Shown: positions 6,161 to 12,036 of the stretch, one piece after another
How positions within the stretch are numbered: the stretch's first letter is position 1
Layout of the letters: each line of letters begins with the position of its first letter
Assembly: GCA_040507895.1 (NCBI GenBank)
Contig: JBEVNX010000129.1
Location: 1 to 12,036 of the forward strand
Origin: JBEVNX01 sp040507895
GTDB lineage: Bacteria > Desulfobacterota > Binatia > JACPRU01
Reading direction: 5' to 3'
Length of the DNA stretch: 12,036 bases
Translations under genes and position numbers: made by a program
Notes under the pieces: generated by a model
What the model was told of the DNA's origin: nothing
The model's input: only the letters and a program-made list of their open reading frames with translations
The model's database searches: none

Positions 6161-7636
6161 TCACCGATGCCGACGGGAGCGGCGGCCGGTACCATCGGCC
6201 GCAGCGGACCCGGCCGATGTGCCGGCCGGCGCCGTCGCCTCCGTAGAGGGATGCTCGAAGGAGCGGATCTTCTCCGTCACGTGGTTGGCCACCCACTTCG
6301 GATCCCACCATTCCACGGGATCCACGTGGATCCCGTCGACCATCATGCTGAAGTGCAAGTGGTCGCCGGCGGCGAGGCCGGTTTCGCCCGTGCGGCCGAT
6401 CGAATCGCCGCGCTGAACCGCTTGACCTACCGCCACGCTGATCGAGCTCAGGTGCCCGTAAAGCGAAAACAACCCGAGCCCGTGATCGAGGATCACCGCA
6501 TTTCCATAGATGCCCAGGTTCTCGGCGAACGCCACCTTGCCGTTGTTCTCCGCGACGACCGGGCTTTGACGGAGCGAGGCGAGGTCGAAGCCTAGGTGTG
6601 TCTGCGAGTCGATGATCTTGTCGTCGTGCTTGTAGGTACGCCGATCAGCGAAGCTCGACAGCGGTGCGGAATCCGGCTGTCGCAGGAAGACCTCGGTCCA
6701 GAGGACACGTGGCTCCGATTGGCTGCACACCTTGCGAATCGTCTCCTCACTCTTCTGCCGCAGCGTGCGGTTGATCTCTAGATAGCCCGCGACCAGATCG
6801 TCGGTCGGCGGCAGGTGATTGAGCTCGAGCAACTCGGGCACTTTCCTCTTGAGGAACGCGTCGTCGACGTCCAACGTGCGCTCGGCGAACTGGCGAGGTT
6901 TGATCGACACCCAGAAGTCCGTCTCGCGCCGATTGCCGGCGGCGTCCTCGGCGAAGATCTTCGGCCGCGCGCCGACCGTGAGGTCCTGCGGCACCGCGAA
7001 CAGCGCTACGGCGGTGTCGGGATCCGGAAGCAGGCCTTTGGCACCCGGGAAGACGTACCGCTCGACCGCGACACCGCTGCGCACCGCGTCCCTCGAGACC
7101 TTGTAGACGACCACGTCGCTGCCGCCGAGCCGCATGTAGTGCTGGGTGGTCAGAGCCTCCACGTTGGGGGGCGTGTAGTCGATCTGGAACGGGAGCGTGA
7201 GCACCGGGGGCGTCGAGCGGAAGAGGTTCAACCAGGAGCCGTCCTTGGCCGAGACGACGAGCGTGGCCGGCCCTTCCGGAATCTTCGCGTCGCGTGGAGC
7301 GACCGGCAACGTGAACGCCTTCTCGTAGACGCCGCTGCCGCGCCAACTCGCGGTTGGGTAGGTTTCGGAGAGCACTTGGTACCGCGTGCCCGCCGCGTCG
7401 ATCGAGACCTCGACCGATGCCAGGCCTGTACCGCGATCGGCCACGTCGAGCGCGATCTCCGCTTGACGGCCGAGATACTGCAGCGGTTGACGCATCCGCG
7501 CCGTCGGCCGCGACCACTCGAACTTCACCCAGACGAGATAGGCAACCGCCACCACGACGACGAGGCTCGTCCAGAGGCCCAACCGACTCAGGAACCCGCC
7601 GGCGCGCGAGTCCCGGCGTGGCGAGTCGCCGAGCAT
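6161..7636 (-). CDS. M23-family zinc metallopeptidase with N-terminal anchor and Ig-like modules
   Basis: This is a probable peptidoglycan endopeptidase, or an activator of cell-wall cleavage, facing the periplasm. The 491-residue product has a cytoplasmic N-terminus, one membrane helix (about 21-37, LWTSLVVVVAVAYLVWV), then two beta-rich modules (about 45-155 and 156-245). Phrases such as DRGTGLASVEVSID and IFAEDAAGNRRE are typical of Ig-like or cadherin-like domains. A linker (about 250-335) leads to the M23 domain (about 340-450). The metal motif is intact: HLGFD (His347, Asp351) and HLH (His426, His428), plus YGHL with His395. So it should be catalytically active, unlike the degenerate EnvC/NlpD group. 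The C-terminal 30 residues are Ala/Thr/Arg-rich and probably disordered. A good promoter lies immediately upstream, with almost no leader. The next gene begins one base after this stop codon. Confidence 0.92.
   Translation of the reverse strand: MLGDSPRRDSRAGGFLSRLGLWTSLVVVVAVAYLVWVKFEWSRPTARMRQPLQYLGRQAEIALDVADRGTGLASVEVSIDAAGTRYQVLSETYPTASWRGSGVYEKAFTLPVAPRDAKIPEGPATLVVSAKDGSWLNLFRSTPPVLTLPFQIDYTPPNVEALTTQHYMRLGGSDVVVYKVSRDAVRSGVAVERYVFPGAKGLLPDPDTAVALFAVPQDLTVGARPKIFAEDAAGNRRETDFWVSIKPRQFAERTLDVDDAFLKRKVPELLELNHLPPTDDLVAGYLEINRTLRQKSEETIRKVCSQSEPRVLWTEVFLRQPDSAPLSSFADRRTYKHDDKIIDSQTHLGFDLASLRQSPVVAENNGKVAFAENLGIYGNAVILDHGLGLFSLYGHLSSISVAVGQAVQRGDSIGRTGETGLAAGDHLHFSMMVDGIHVDPVEWWDPKWVANHVTEKIRSFEHPSTEATAPAGTSAGSAAADGTGRRSRRHR
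6193..6219 (-). repeat. 9-bp perfect inverted repeat near the 3' end of the M23 gene
   Basis: CATCGGCCG (6193-6201) and CGGCCGATG (6211-6219) pair perfectly around a 9-base loop. The stem contains the alternative ATG (6195) of the downstream gene and sits about 34 bases before the preferred ATG at 6159. In the minus-strand mRNA it could mask the upstream start and favour coupled initiation, but chance in GC-rich coding DNA is possible. Confidence 0.3.
6315..6336. repeat. 22-bp perfect palindrome inside the M23 peptidase gene
   Basis: The left half ACGGGATCCAC (6315-6325) is followed directly by its exact reverse complement (6326-6336), giving a perfect palindrome with no spacer. It lies in the codons for DGIHVDP, just after the HLH zinc motif, a region where the protein sequence itself is constrained. 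It may be a coding coincidence or a protein-binding site. Confidence 0.6.
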
Positions 7637-7641
7637 GCGAG

Positions 7642-7670
7642 TTCATAGAGGCGAGGTCTGCGACTGTCAA
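7642..7670 (-). promoter_or_regulatory. Sigma-70-type promoter of the M23 operon, leaderless spacing
   Basis: On the minus strand a perfect TTGACA (7670-7665), a 17-base spacer and TATGAA (7647-7642, four of six consensus bases) form the best promoter in the window. Only 5 bases separate the -10 from the ATG at 7636, so transcription should start at or beside the start codon and the mRNA would be leaderless. This agrees with the absence of a Shine-Dalgarno sequence. The 68-base gap to thiI (7637-7704) must also hold the divergent thiI promoter, for which I see only a weak TATTTC at 7689. Confidence 0.65.
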
Positions 7671-7704
7671 CACGGCAGGCGCGCGTGGTATTTCCAAACG
7701 ATCG

Positions 7705-8919
7705 ATGCCGCTGATCGTCTGCCGCTACCATGAGATCACGCTGAAGCGGGGCAACCGCGCGCGGTTCGCGGGCCAGCTCGTCGACAACCTGCGCCGCGCG
7801 ACCGCCGACTTGCCCGTCGGCCGCATCGCCGACCTGCACGGACGTATCGTCCTCGTGGTGCGCGACGAGTCTGTGTGGCCCGCGGCGCGCGAGCGGCTCG
7901 CGCGCGTGTTCGGCGTCGCCAACTTCTCCCTCGCCAAGAGCGTGGCGCTCGCCGGGGCTGCGCCGACCGACTCGAGCTCGCTCGCGCACGCGGTGCTCGC
8001 AGACCTCGCGGCGCGCCGCTTCGAATCCTTCCGCGTCGTCACGCGGCGCGCCGACAAGCAGTTTCCCCTGACTTCACCCGAGGTGAGCGCGCGAGTCGGC
8101 GCCGTCGTCAAGGAGGGGACCGGCGCGCGTGTCGATCTCGACGCCGCCGAGCTCACCGTCACGATCGAGATCCTCCCCGGCGAAGCGCTCTACTCCGTGG
8201 AGAAAGTCCCGGGAGCGGGTGGCCTTCCAATCGGCGTCTCGGGGCACGTCGTGGCGCTGCTGTCGGGGGGGATCGACTCGCCGGTAGCGGCGGCGCGCAT
8301 GATGCGGCGTGGTTGCCGCGTGAGCTTCGTCCATTTCCACAGCGTGCCCTACCTCGACCGCTCGAGTCAGCAGAAGACTCGCGAGATCGTCCGCCGGCTG
8401 ACCACATACCAACTGGATGCACGCCTCGTGCTCGTGCCGTTCGGCGAAGTGCAGAAGGAGATCGTGACTCGAGTGGCGCCGCCGCCGAGGGTGGTTCTCT
8501 ACCGCAGGTTCATGCTGCGCATCGCCTCGGAGATCGCACGGCGGATCGGGGCCGAGGCGCTGGTCACCGGCGATTGCCTCGGACAGGTTGCCTCGCAGAC
8601 GCTCGCCAATCTCGCAGTCGTGGAGCGCGCCGCCACCCTGCCGCTGTTCCGCCCGCTGATCGGCATGGACAAGCTCGAAGTGAGCGACGAGGCCCGCCGC
8701 CTCGGCACGTTCGAGATCTCGATCGAGCCGGACCAGGATTGCTGCTCGCTATTCGTGCCGCGCCATCCGACCACTCGCGCGCGGCTGGACCGCATCGAGG
8801 CGCTCGAATCGGGCCTGGACGTCGCGAGGTGGGTGGCGGACGCGGTCGAAGGAGCGACGATCGAGCGCTACCGCTTCCCGGCTCTCGGTGCCGCGGAGGC
8901 CGAGCCGCTCGCGCGATGA
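7705..8919 (+). CDS. thiI: tRNA 4-thiouridine synthetase ThiI, short form without rhodanese domain
   Basis: ThiI adenylates U8 of tRNAs and transfers sulfur to make 4-thiouridine; in some bacteria it also serves thiazole synthesis. The 404-residue product has the N-terminal ferredoxin-like region (CRYHEITLKRGNRARF, 6-21), a THUMP domain (about 60-165, with FRVVTRRADKQFP at 109-121), the PP-loop ATPase motif SGGIDSP (187-193), and FHSVPYLDRSSQQK and TGDCLGQVASQTLANL in the synthetase domain. The Cys pair at 346-347 (DQDCCSLFVP) sits where the PP-loop-domain catalytic cysteine of ThiI is expected. The E. coli protein is about 480 residues and ends in a rhodanese domain; this one stops before it, as in the Bacillus type, so sulfur must come directly from a cysteine desulfurase. 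The start ATG at 7705 is the first in front of the conserved N-terminus; no Shine-Dalgarno is evident. Its stop overlaps the next start (ATGA). Confidence 0.95.
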   Translation: MPLIVCRYHEITLKRGNRARFAGQLVDNLRRATADLPVGRIADLHGRIVLVVRDESVWPAARERLARVFGVANFSLAKSVALAGAAPTDSSSLAHAVLADLAARRFESFRVVTRRADKQFPLTSPEVSARVGAVVKEGTGARVDLDAAELTVTIEILPGEALYSVEKVPGAGGLPIGVSGHVVALLSGGIDSPVAAARMMRRGCRVSFVHFHSVPYLDRSSQQKTREIVRRLTTYQLDARLVLVPFGEVQKEIVTRVAPPPRVVLYRRFMLRIASEIARRIGAEALVTGDCLGQVASQTLANLAVVERAATLPLFRPLIGMDKLEVSDEARRLGTFEISIEPDQDCCSLFVPRHPTTRARLDRIEALESGLDVARWVADAVEGATIERYRFPALGAAEAEPLAR

Positions 8920-10316
8920 CCACACCGCGCGAGCTCGGCGCGCTCGGCGCGCTCGGCGAAGCATACTTGCGAAATCAGCTCGCGCAGGCTCGCCTGCGCG
9001 GCGAGTTTCGCCCGAGCCGGCGCGAAGACGTCGGCGAGATCGAGAAGCTCGAGGTCACGGAGCGCCGGGAAGCCAGTGGTGCCGGCCTTGACGCGCTTCG
9101 CCGTGGTGAAGTCGCCTACGGCGTTCTCGCGGCGGGTGCCAGCACGCGCATGAATCTCGCGGAGATGCCTTCCGGGGCGCGCCGGCTGCTCGAGCGCGCG
9201 GGCCGCACGGAGCTCAAGAGCAAGGCGCTCGTGCCGGTCGTCGAGCTCGATGGTCGCGTGCTTTCGTTTCTCGATCTCTTTCTCGCCAACGTCGAGCGCT
9301 TGTCGGCCGAATCCCGTACCGCTTGTCCGATCGTCGTGCTTGTGAGCCAGTCCAACGCCGTCGAGATCGAGCAGCACGTCGGCCGTACCGGCAAGATCCC
9401 GCCGGACGACGTGATGACGTTTCGCCAGAGCCTCGATCCGCAGGTCGTGGCCACGGTGGAGGACGTCGAGCGGGCGCGCAAGAACTTCGCTTCCGAGCGC
9501 GACGTCGCGAGCGCGCTCGAGCTGTCGAGGGCGTTTGCAGGCCGCGATCTGGCGATCGGAAAGCCGGGCGGCCACGGCGAGTTCCTGCACCAATTGATCT
9601 CCTCCGGCACGCTCGGCCGCTTGCTCCGGCGTGGCGTTCGCTACGTGAGCATCCGCAACATCGACAACATCGGCGGCCTTCTCGACCATCGCTGGATGAC
9701 GATTCTCGGTCGCATGGTCTTGTCGGGGCGGAATTTCGTCGTCGAGGTGTCCCGCCGGCCGGACGGTCCGGCCGGAAAGGGCGGCGCGCTTATCCTTCGC
9801 CCAGGCGGCGAGCTCGAGATCGCGGAAGATCCGGCCTTCGCCGGCACCGGGGTCGATCCCCGCGCCTCCTACTACATCAACAACGCGACGGCGCTTCTCA
9901 AGGTGGACTACCTCTTTCGAATCTACGAGACGTCGGCCCGGGAGATTCTCGCCGCCGAGCCGCGCGCGCTCGCGGAGATCGCCGAGCGGGGCCGGCGGAA
10001 GTTCCCCGTGCTGATCGACGTCAAGCCCGCAGCGCTGTCGAATGGTGCCGTCGCCGGCGCGTTCGTGCGCGAGACCAACCTATGGGAGTCGACGGGCGTG
10101 GAGCGTGGGCTCGGCGTGGATGCGGCCGGCGTGTTCTCCGTCAAGGACATCGAGGAAACCTTCGCGCAGGCGAGCGCGGCGGAGCAGCGACGGCTGGCGC
10201 TTCGCGTCCGCTTCGCGGCCACCAAGAAGTGGGAAGACTACGAGGGGATCAACGCGGCGCTGGCGCCGCATCTCGCCCGCCGCATCTTCGAGGGTCCTCT
10301 CCTGACCGAGCCCTGA
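8916..10316 (+). CDS. UDPGP-family nucleotidyltransferase, probable UTP--sugar-1-phosphate uridylyltransferase
   Basis: The likely role is making a UDP-sugar (UDP-glucose or UDP-N-acetylhexosamine) from UTP and a sugar 1-phosphate, for cell-surface glycans. The 466-residue product is of the eukaryotic-like UDPGP type rather than the short bacterial GalU type. It shows a nucleotide-binding loop GVLAAGASTRM (69-79) with KALVPV (103-108), a KPGGHGEF motif (216-223) like the PPGHG/PPGNG loop of UGPase and UAP enzymes, RNIDNIGG (247-254) like their N-x-DN segment, and INNATALLKV (321-330). The first loop differs from the usual GGxGT...PK, so the sugar and even the base are uncertain. Residues 1-60 form a helical extension. 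The ATG overlaps the thiI stop by 4 bases, and the nearest GGAGG is 16 bases away, so translation is probably coupled to thiI. It converges on the FAD enzyme gene, 27 bases away. Confidence 0.85.
   Translation: MTTPRELGALGALGEAYLRNQLAQARLRGEFRPSRREDVGEIEKLEVTERREASGAGLDALRRGEVAYGVLAAGASTRMNLAEMPSGARRLLERAGRTELKSKALVPVVELDGRVLSFLDLFLANVERLSAESRTACPIVVLVSQSNAVEIEQHVGRTGKIPPDDVMTFRQSLDPQVVATVEDVERARKNFASERDVASALELSRAFAGRDLAIGKPGGHGEFLHQLISSGTLGRLLRRGVRYVSIRNIDNIGGLLDHRWMTILGRMVLSGRNFVVEVSRRPDGPAGKGGALILRPGGELEIAEDPAFAGTGVDPRASYYINNATALLKVDYLFRIYETSAREILAAEPRALAEIAERGRRKFPVLIDVKPAALSNGAVAGAFVRETNLWESTGVERGLGVDAAGVFSVKDIEETFAQASAAEQRRLALRVRFAATKKWEDYEGINAALAPHLARRIFEGPLLTEP
8934..8960 (+). repeat. 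Three tandem 9-base repeats at the start of the UDPGP gene
   Basis: CTCGGCGCG occurs at 8934 and 8943 and, with two changed bases, at 8952. It encodes the repeated Leu-Gly-Ala of LGALGALGEA near the N-terminus. Unit length is a multiple of three, so slippage would lengthen or shorten the protein without breaking the frame. It is short and may have no function. Confidence 0.5.
9755..9775. repeat. 21-bp inverted repeat inside the UDPGP gene
   Basis: CCGGCCGGAC (9755-9764) and GTCCGGCCGG (9766-9775) are exact reverse complements separated by a single G. The codons encode Arg-Pro-Asp-Gly-Pro-Ala-Gly, a turn-like segment between conserved motifs of the enzyme. Such a palindrome could extrude a cruciform or form a strong mRNA stem; a chance origin in GC-rich DNA is possible. 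Confidence 0.6.
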
Positions 10317-10343
10317 TCCGCTCGCCCCGCCTCCGTGGAACCT

Positions 10344-11870
10344 CTACGCCCGTGCTGCGCGGCGCGCGTCGCCTCGCGCGGCGGCCTCGAGCGCCGCGAT
10401 CGTGCGCTCGCGGTCGGGCACGGTCGGCTCGTGGCGCCGCCGAAAGCTCGGCCCGCGCGCCCACACGGCGAGCGCACGAACCGCGACCTCCGGCTTGAAG
10501 AACGCCTCGTTCGGCGTCTCCAGCATGTTCATCATACGGACGAAGGCACGGTACACGACCGGGTCGACGCGGGTCGCGGGCATCACGCCGTCGTCGAAGA
10601 ACGAGTCGAGGAGCCGTCCTAGCGGCCGGGCCGGCTCGGCCCCGACCTTTCGTGACGCCACGTGATCGGCGCCAACCGATGCACGGTAGAAAGGCTCGAT
10701 CTCCTCGCGCGCCGCGCGATCGAGGAAGCCGGCAGCGGCGGCGACGTCGCCGGCTGCCGCGTCGAGCGCCTCACCCAGGAGGCCCGCGTGCATGAACGCC
10801 TGGCTCGTGCCGCGGCCGTAGAGCGGATTGGTGTGATAAGCGGCGTCACCGACCGCGAAAAAGCCCGCCGCGAGCGGCTCTCCCGAACGATCGACGAAGC
10901 GGCGCAGGCAGTTCTCGAGACCGCCCATGCCGAGCACCTCGCGGCCGAGCACCGGAAGGGGATCGGCGATCTGCGGATCGACGAACGGCGCGATGCCCGG
11001 CAACGCGCGAGCCATCGTCTCGAACGCGTCCGCGTGGCTCAGCACCTTGAGACGAGGAATCGAAAGGTGCGAGGCGAAGGTGATCGAATACGCTCGGTTG
11101 TCGGCGGGAAAGACGGCGAACTTGATCCAGCCGAAATCGCCCATCGTCGGCTCGCCACCCGGAGCTGGGAAGTCGCGATCGGGGCGGCGACGGTAGAAGC
11201 GTGTGTAATAGAGCACCGCGGAGGGCGAGCGCCGCTCGTAGGGCCGGGGCGCGCCGATGGCCTCGAGCCAGTCGCCCGCGCGCGATCCTCGGCCGGAAGC
11301 GTCGACGACCAGGTCGGCGGCGATCGAGCGGCTCTTCCCGCCGGAGGTGACGCGGACGCCGCGTACCGAGGGTACCTTGCCGGCGCGGGCGAGCAGCCCC
11401 TCCACCATGGCCCCGCACACGATCTCGATTCTCGGCACCTCTTGCACGTAGCGTCGCAGCACCCACTCGAATGTCGTGCGCCGACAGCCGATCGTCACCA
11501 GCTCGTCGTCGCCCGGCTCCGCTACGAGTCGTCCGAGGCTCGGCGGCGGAAAATCGAGCAGGCGAAGCTCCCGAGCGCCCTGCGCCAGGAGCTCGGCGTA
11601 GAGATCCGGATATCCTCGCCGCAACAGGTTGCAGAGCCTCGCGAGAAACACGTGCGAGTGGCGGCTCTGCGGCACCCGCCGGCGGGACCAGCCGGCGAAA
11701 GCGTCTTCGGGCGACTCGGCATCGGGGTCGGGATCGGCTTCGAGGACGAGAACCTCGGCGTCGCGCTCGGCGAGAGCCAGCGCGGCCGCCAGGCCGGCGA
11801 TGGAGCCGCCGATGACCACGACGCGCCGACCGTCGAGGTCGACCGGAACATATCGCGAGATGACAGCCAT
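10344..11870 (-). CDS. FAD-dependent oxidoreductase/monooxygenase family protein
   Basis: A cytoplasmic or membrane-associated flavoprotein of 508 residues with the Rossmann FAD-binding N-terminus typical of 2-polyprenyl-6-methoxyphenol hydroxylase and squalene-epoxidase-like enzymes. Seen: VVVIGGSIAGLAAALALAE (17-35) with Glu44 at the end of strand 2 (VLEAD) for ribose binding, the PQSRHSHVFL segment (67-76) common in this group, DLVVDASGRGS (186-196), and the second FAD motif FFAVGDAAYHTNPLYGRGTS (337-356). The substrate cannot be read from sequence; a hydrophobic or isoprenoid-type compound is only a guess. The C-terminal 110 residues are helical. The start is set at the ATG at 11870 because the predicted promoter at 11890-11918 leaves the in-frame ATG at 11918 upstream of the transcription start, and that longer form would overlap the divergent gene. 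It is transcribed away from the PLP-enzyme gene. Confidence 0.88.
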   Translation of the reverse strand: MAVISRYVPVDLDGRRVVVIGGSIAGLAAALALAERDAEVLVLEADPDPDAESPEDAFAGWSRRRVPQSRHSHVFLARLCNLLRRGYPDLYAELLAQGARELRLLDFPPPSLGRLVAEPGDDELVTIGCRRTTFEWVLRRYVQEVPRIEIVCGAMVEGLLARAGKVPSVRGVRVTSGGKSRSIAADLVVDASGRGSRAGDWLEAIGAPRPYERRSPSAVLYYTRFYRRRPDRDFPAPGGEPTMGDFGWIKFAVFPADNRAYSITFASHLSIPRLKVLSHADAFETMARALPGIAPFVDPQIADPLPVLGREVLGMGGLENCLRRFVDRSGEPLAAGFFAVGDAAYHTNPLYGRGTSQAFMHAGLLGEALDAAAGDVAAAAGFLDRAAREEIEPFYRASVGADHVASRKVGAEPARPLGRLLDSFFDDGVMPATRVDPVVYRAFVRMMNMLETPNEAFFKPEVAVRALAVWARGPSFRRRHEPTVPDRERTIAALEAAARGDARRAARA

Positions 11871-11889
11871 CGGAAACGACGAGCGACCG

Positions 11890-11918
11890 ACTATAATGGG
11901 AGGCATGAAGAAGGTCAC
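11890..11918 (-). promoter_or_regulatory. Predicted promoter of the FAD oxidoreductase gene
   Basis: On the minus strand GTGACC (11918-11913, four of six -35 bases), a 17-base spacer and TATAGT (11895-11890, five of six -10 bases) precede the ATG at 11870 by 19 bases, giving a leader of roughly 12-14 bases without a Shine-Dalgarno. The -35 lies inside the first codons of the divergent gene. AT-rich hexamers are rare in this DNA, which raises the weight of the match. Confidence 0.5.
11892..11897 (+). promoter_or_regulatory. Perfect TATAAT -10 before the PLP-enzyme gene
   Basis: A consensus TATAAT ends 7 bases before the ATG at 11905, so a transcript would start at or next to the start codon. 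No convincing -35 exists at 16-18 bases upstream (ATCGGA at 17 bases matches two of six). It shares four bases with the minus-strand -10, so the two promoters could not be occupied together. A GGGAGG at 11898-11903 is only one base from the ATG, too near for a normal ribosome binding site. Confidence 0.45.
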
Positions 11919-12036
11919 GTACCGTGTCCGGCCGGAGACGGCGGTGCTGACTCGCGGGTTCGACCCGCACCTCTCCGTCGGCTCGGCGCGCCCGCCGGTC
12001 TATCGCACCTCGACGTTCGTGTTCTCGAGCCCCGAG
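11905..12036 (+). CDS. PLP-dependent Cys/Met metabolism enzyme, N-terminal fragment
   Basis: Only the first 44 residues are inside the window. They read like the N-terminus of the trans-sulfuration family (cystathionine gamma-synthase, cystathionine gamma-lyase, methionine gamma-lyase and relatives): a short leader, then TRGFDPHLSVGSARPPVYR and TSTFVFSSPE, matching the family's conserved segment in which the neighbouring subunit's active site is approached by a PxxxTSTF-type strand. The full protein would be about 400 residues with a PLP-binding lysine, which lies outside the window. Which reaction it performs (gamma-synthase, gamma-lyase or sulfhydrylase) cannot be told from this part. The ATG at 11905 is the natural start, with the consensus -10 element immediately upstream; the gene diverges from the FAD oxidoreductase gene with 34 bases between start codons. 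Confidence 0.8.
   Translation, partial: MKKVTYRVRPETAVLTRGFDPHLSVGSARPPVYRTSTFVFSSPE

Noticed and set aside
5170..6246. A 358-codon plus-strand open frame opposite the unknown protein
   Set aside because: The minus-strand reading is preferred: it abuts the peptidase stop exactly, has balanced composition and hydrophobic core-like segments, while the plus reading lacks a ribosome site and folded-looking regions.
7875..8915. Long in-frame upstream extension of the UDPGP gene across thiI
   Set aside because: The frame happens to stay open, but ThiI is conserved in the other frame and the extension is Arg/Ala-rich nonsense; the ATGA at 8916 is the natural start.
11871..11918. Longer N-terminus for the FAD oxidoreductase from the ATG at 11918
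   Set aside because: It would overlap the divergent gene by 14 bases and begin upstream of the predicted transcription start; the extra 16 residues lie before the FAD-binding fold.
1..12036. Search for a defence island, CRISPR array, insertion sequence, tRNA or attachment site
   Set aside because: No spaced repeats, transposase or integrase motifs, tRNA-like cloverleaf or composition break were seen; all long stretches are explained by ordinary metabolic genes.

Overview
The window is about 12 kb of very GC-rich, densely coding bacterial chromosome. Third codon positions are mostly G or C. The gene set is housekeeping and metabolic: a large NAD-glutamate dehydrogenase, ThiI, a UDPGP-type nucleotidyltransferase, an M23 peptidase and a heparan-N-acetyltransferase-like membrane enzyme. 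This fits a free-living Gram-negative such as an uncultured high-GC proteobacterium, Myxococcota or Binatota relative. That placement is a guess from gene content and composition, because no rRNA or other phylogenetic marker is present. I see no phage, transposon, CRISPR array, tRNA or rRNA. No stretch longer than 300 bases lacks a gene; the longest gap is 128 bases (2850-2977).

Layout. Positions 2-4953 read on the plus strand: the C-terminal half of NAD-glutamate dehydrogenase, a small membrane-anchored coiled-coil protein, an MBL-fold hydrolase, and an HGSNAT/NagX-like multipass membrane protein. Positions 4960-7636 read on the minus strand as a two-gene operon: an M23 metallopeptidase with Ig-like modules, followed one base after its stop codon by an unrecognised 399-residue protein. 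Positions 7705-10316 read on the plus strand: a short ThiI (no rhodanese domain) overlapping by 4 bases (ATGA) a UDPGP-family nucleotidyltransferase. Positions 10344-11870 are a minus-strand FAD-dependent oxidoreductase. At 11905 a divergent PLP-dependent Cys/Met-metabolism enzyme begins and runs off the window.

The genes do not form one obvious pathway. The clearest functional couplings are the two overlapping or abutting pairs. The best regulatory signals are a TTGACA-17-TATGAA promoter whose predicted transcript starts at or beside the peptidase start codon, and a compact divergent promoter region at 11890-11918 with overlapping -10 elements on both strands. A perfect GC hairpin lies at the convergent junction near 4963, and two perfect inverted repeats of 21-22 bp lie inside coding sequence.

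I did not find a convincing new defence, secretion or mobile system. The most novel item is the unrecognised protein coupled to the peptidase.
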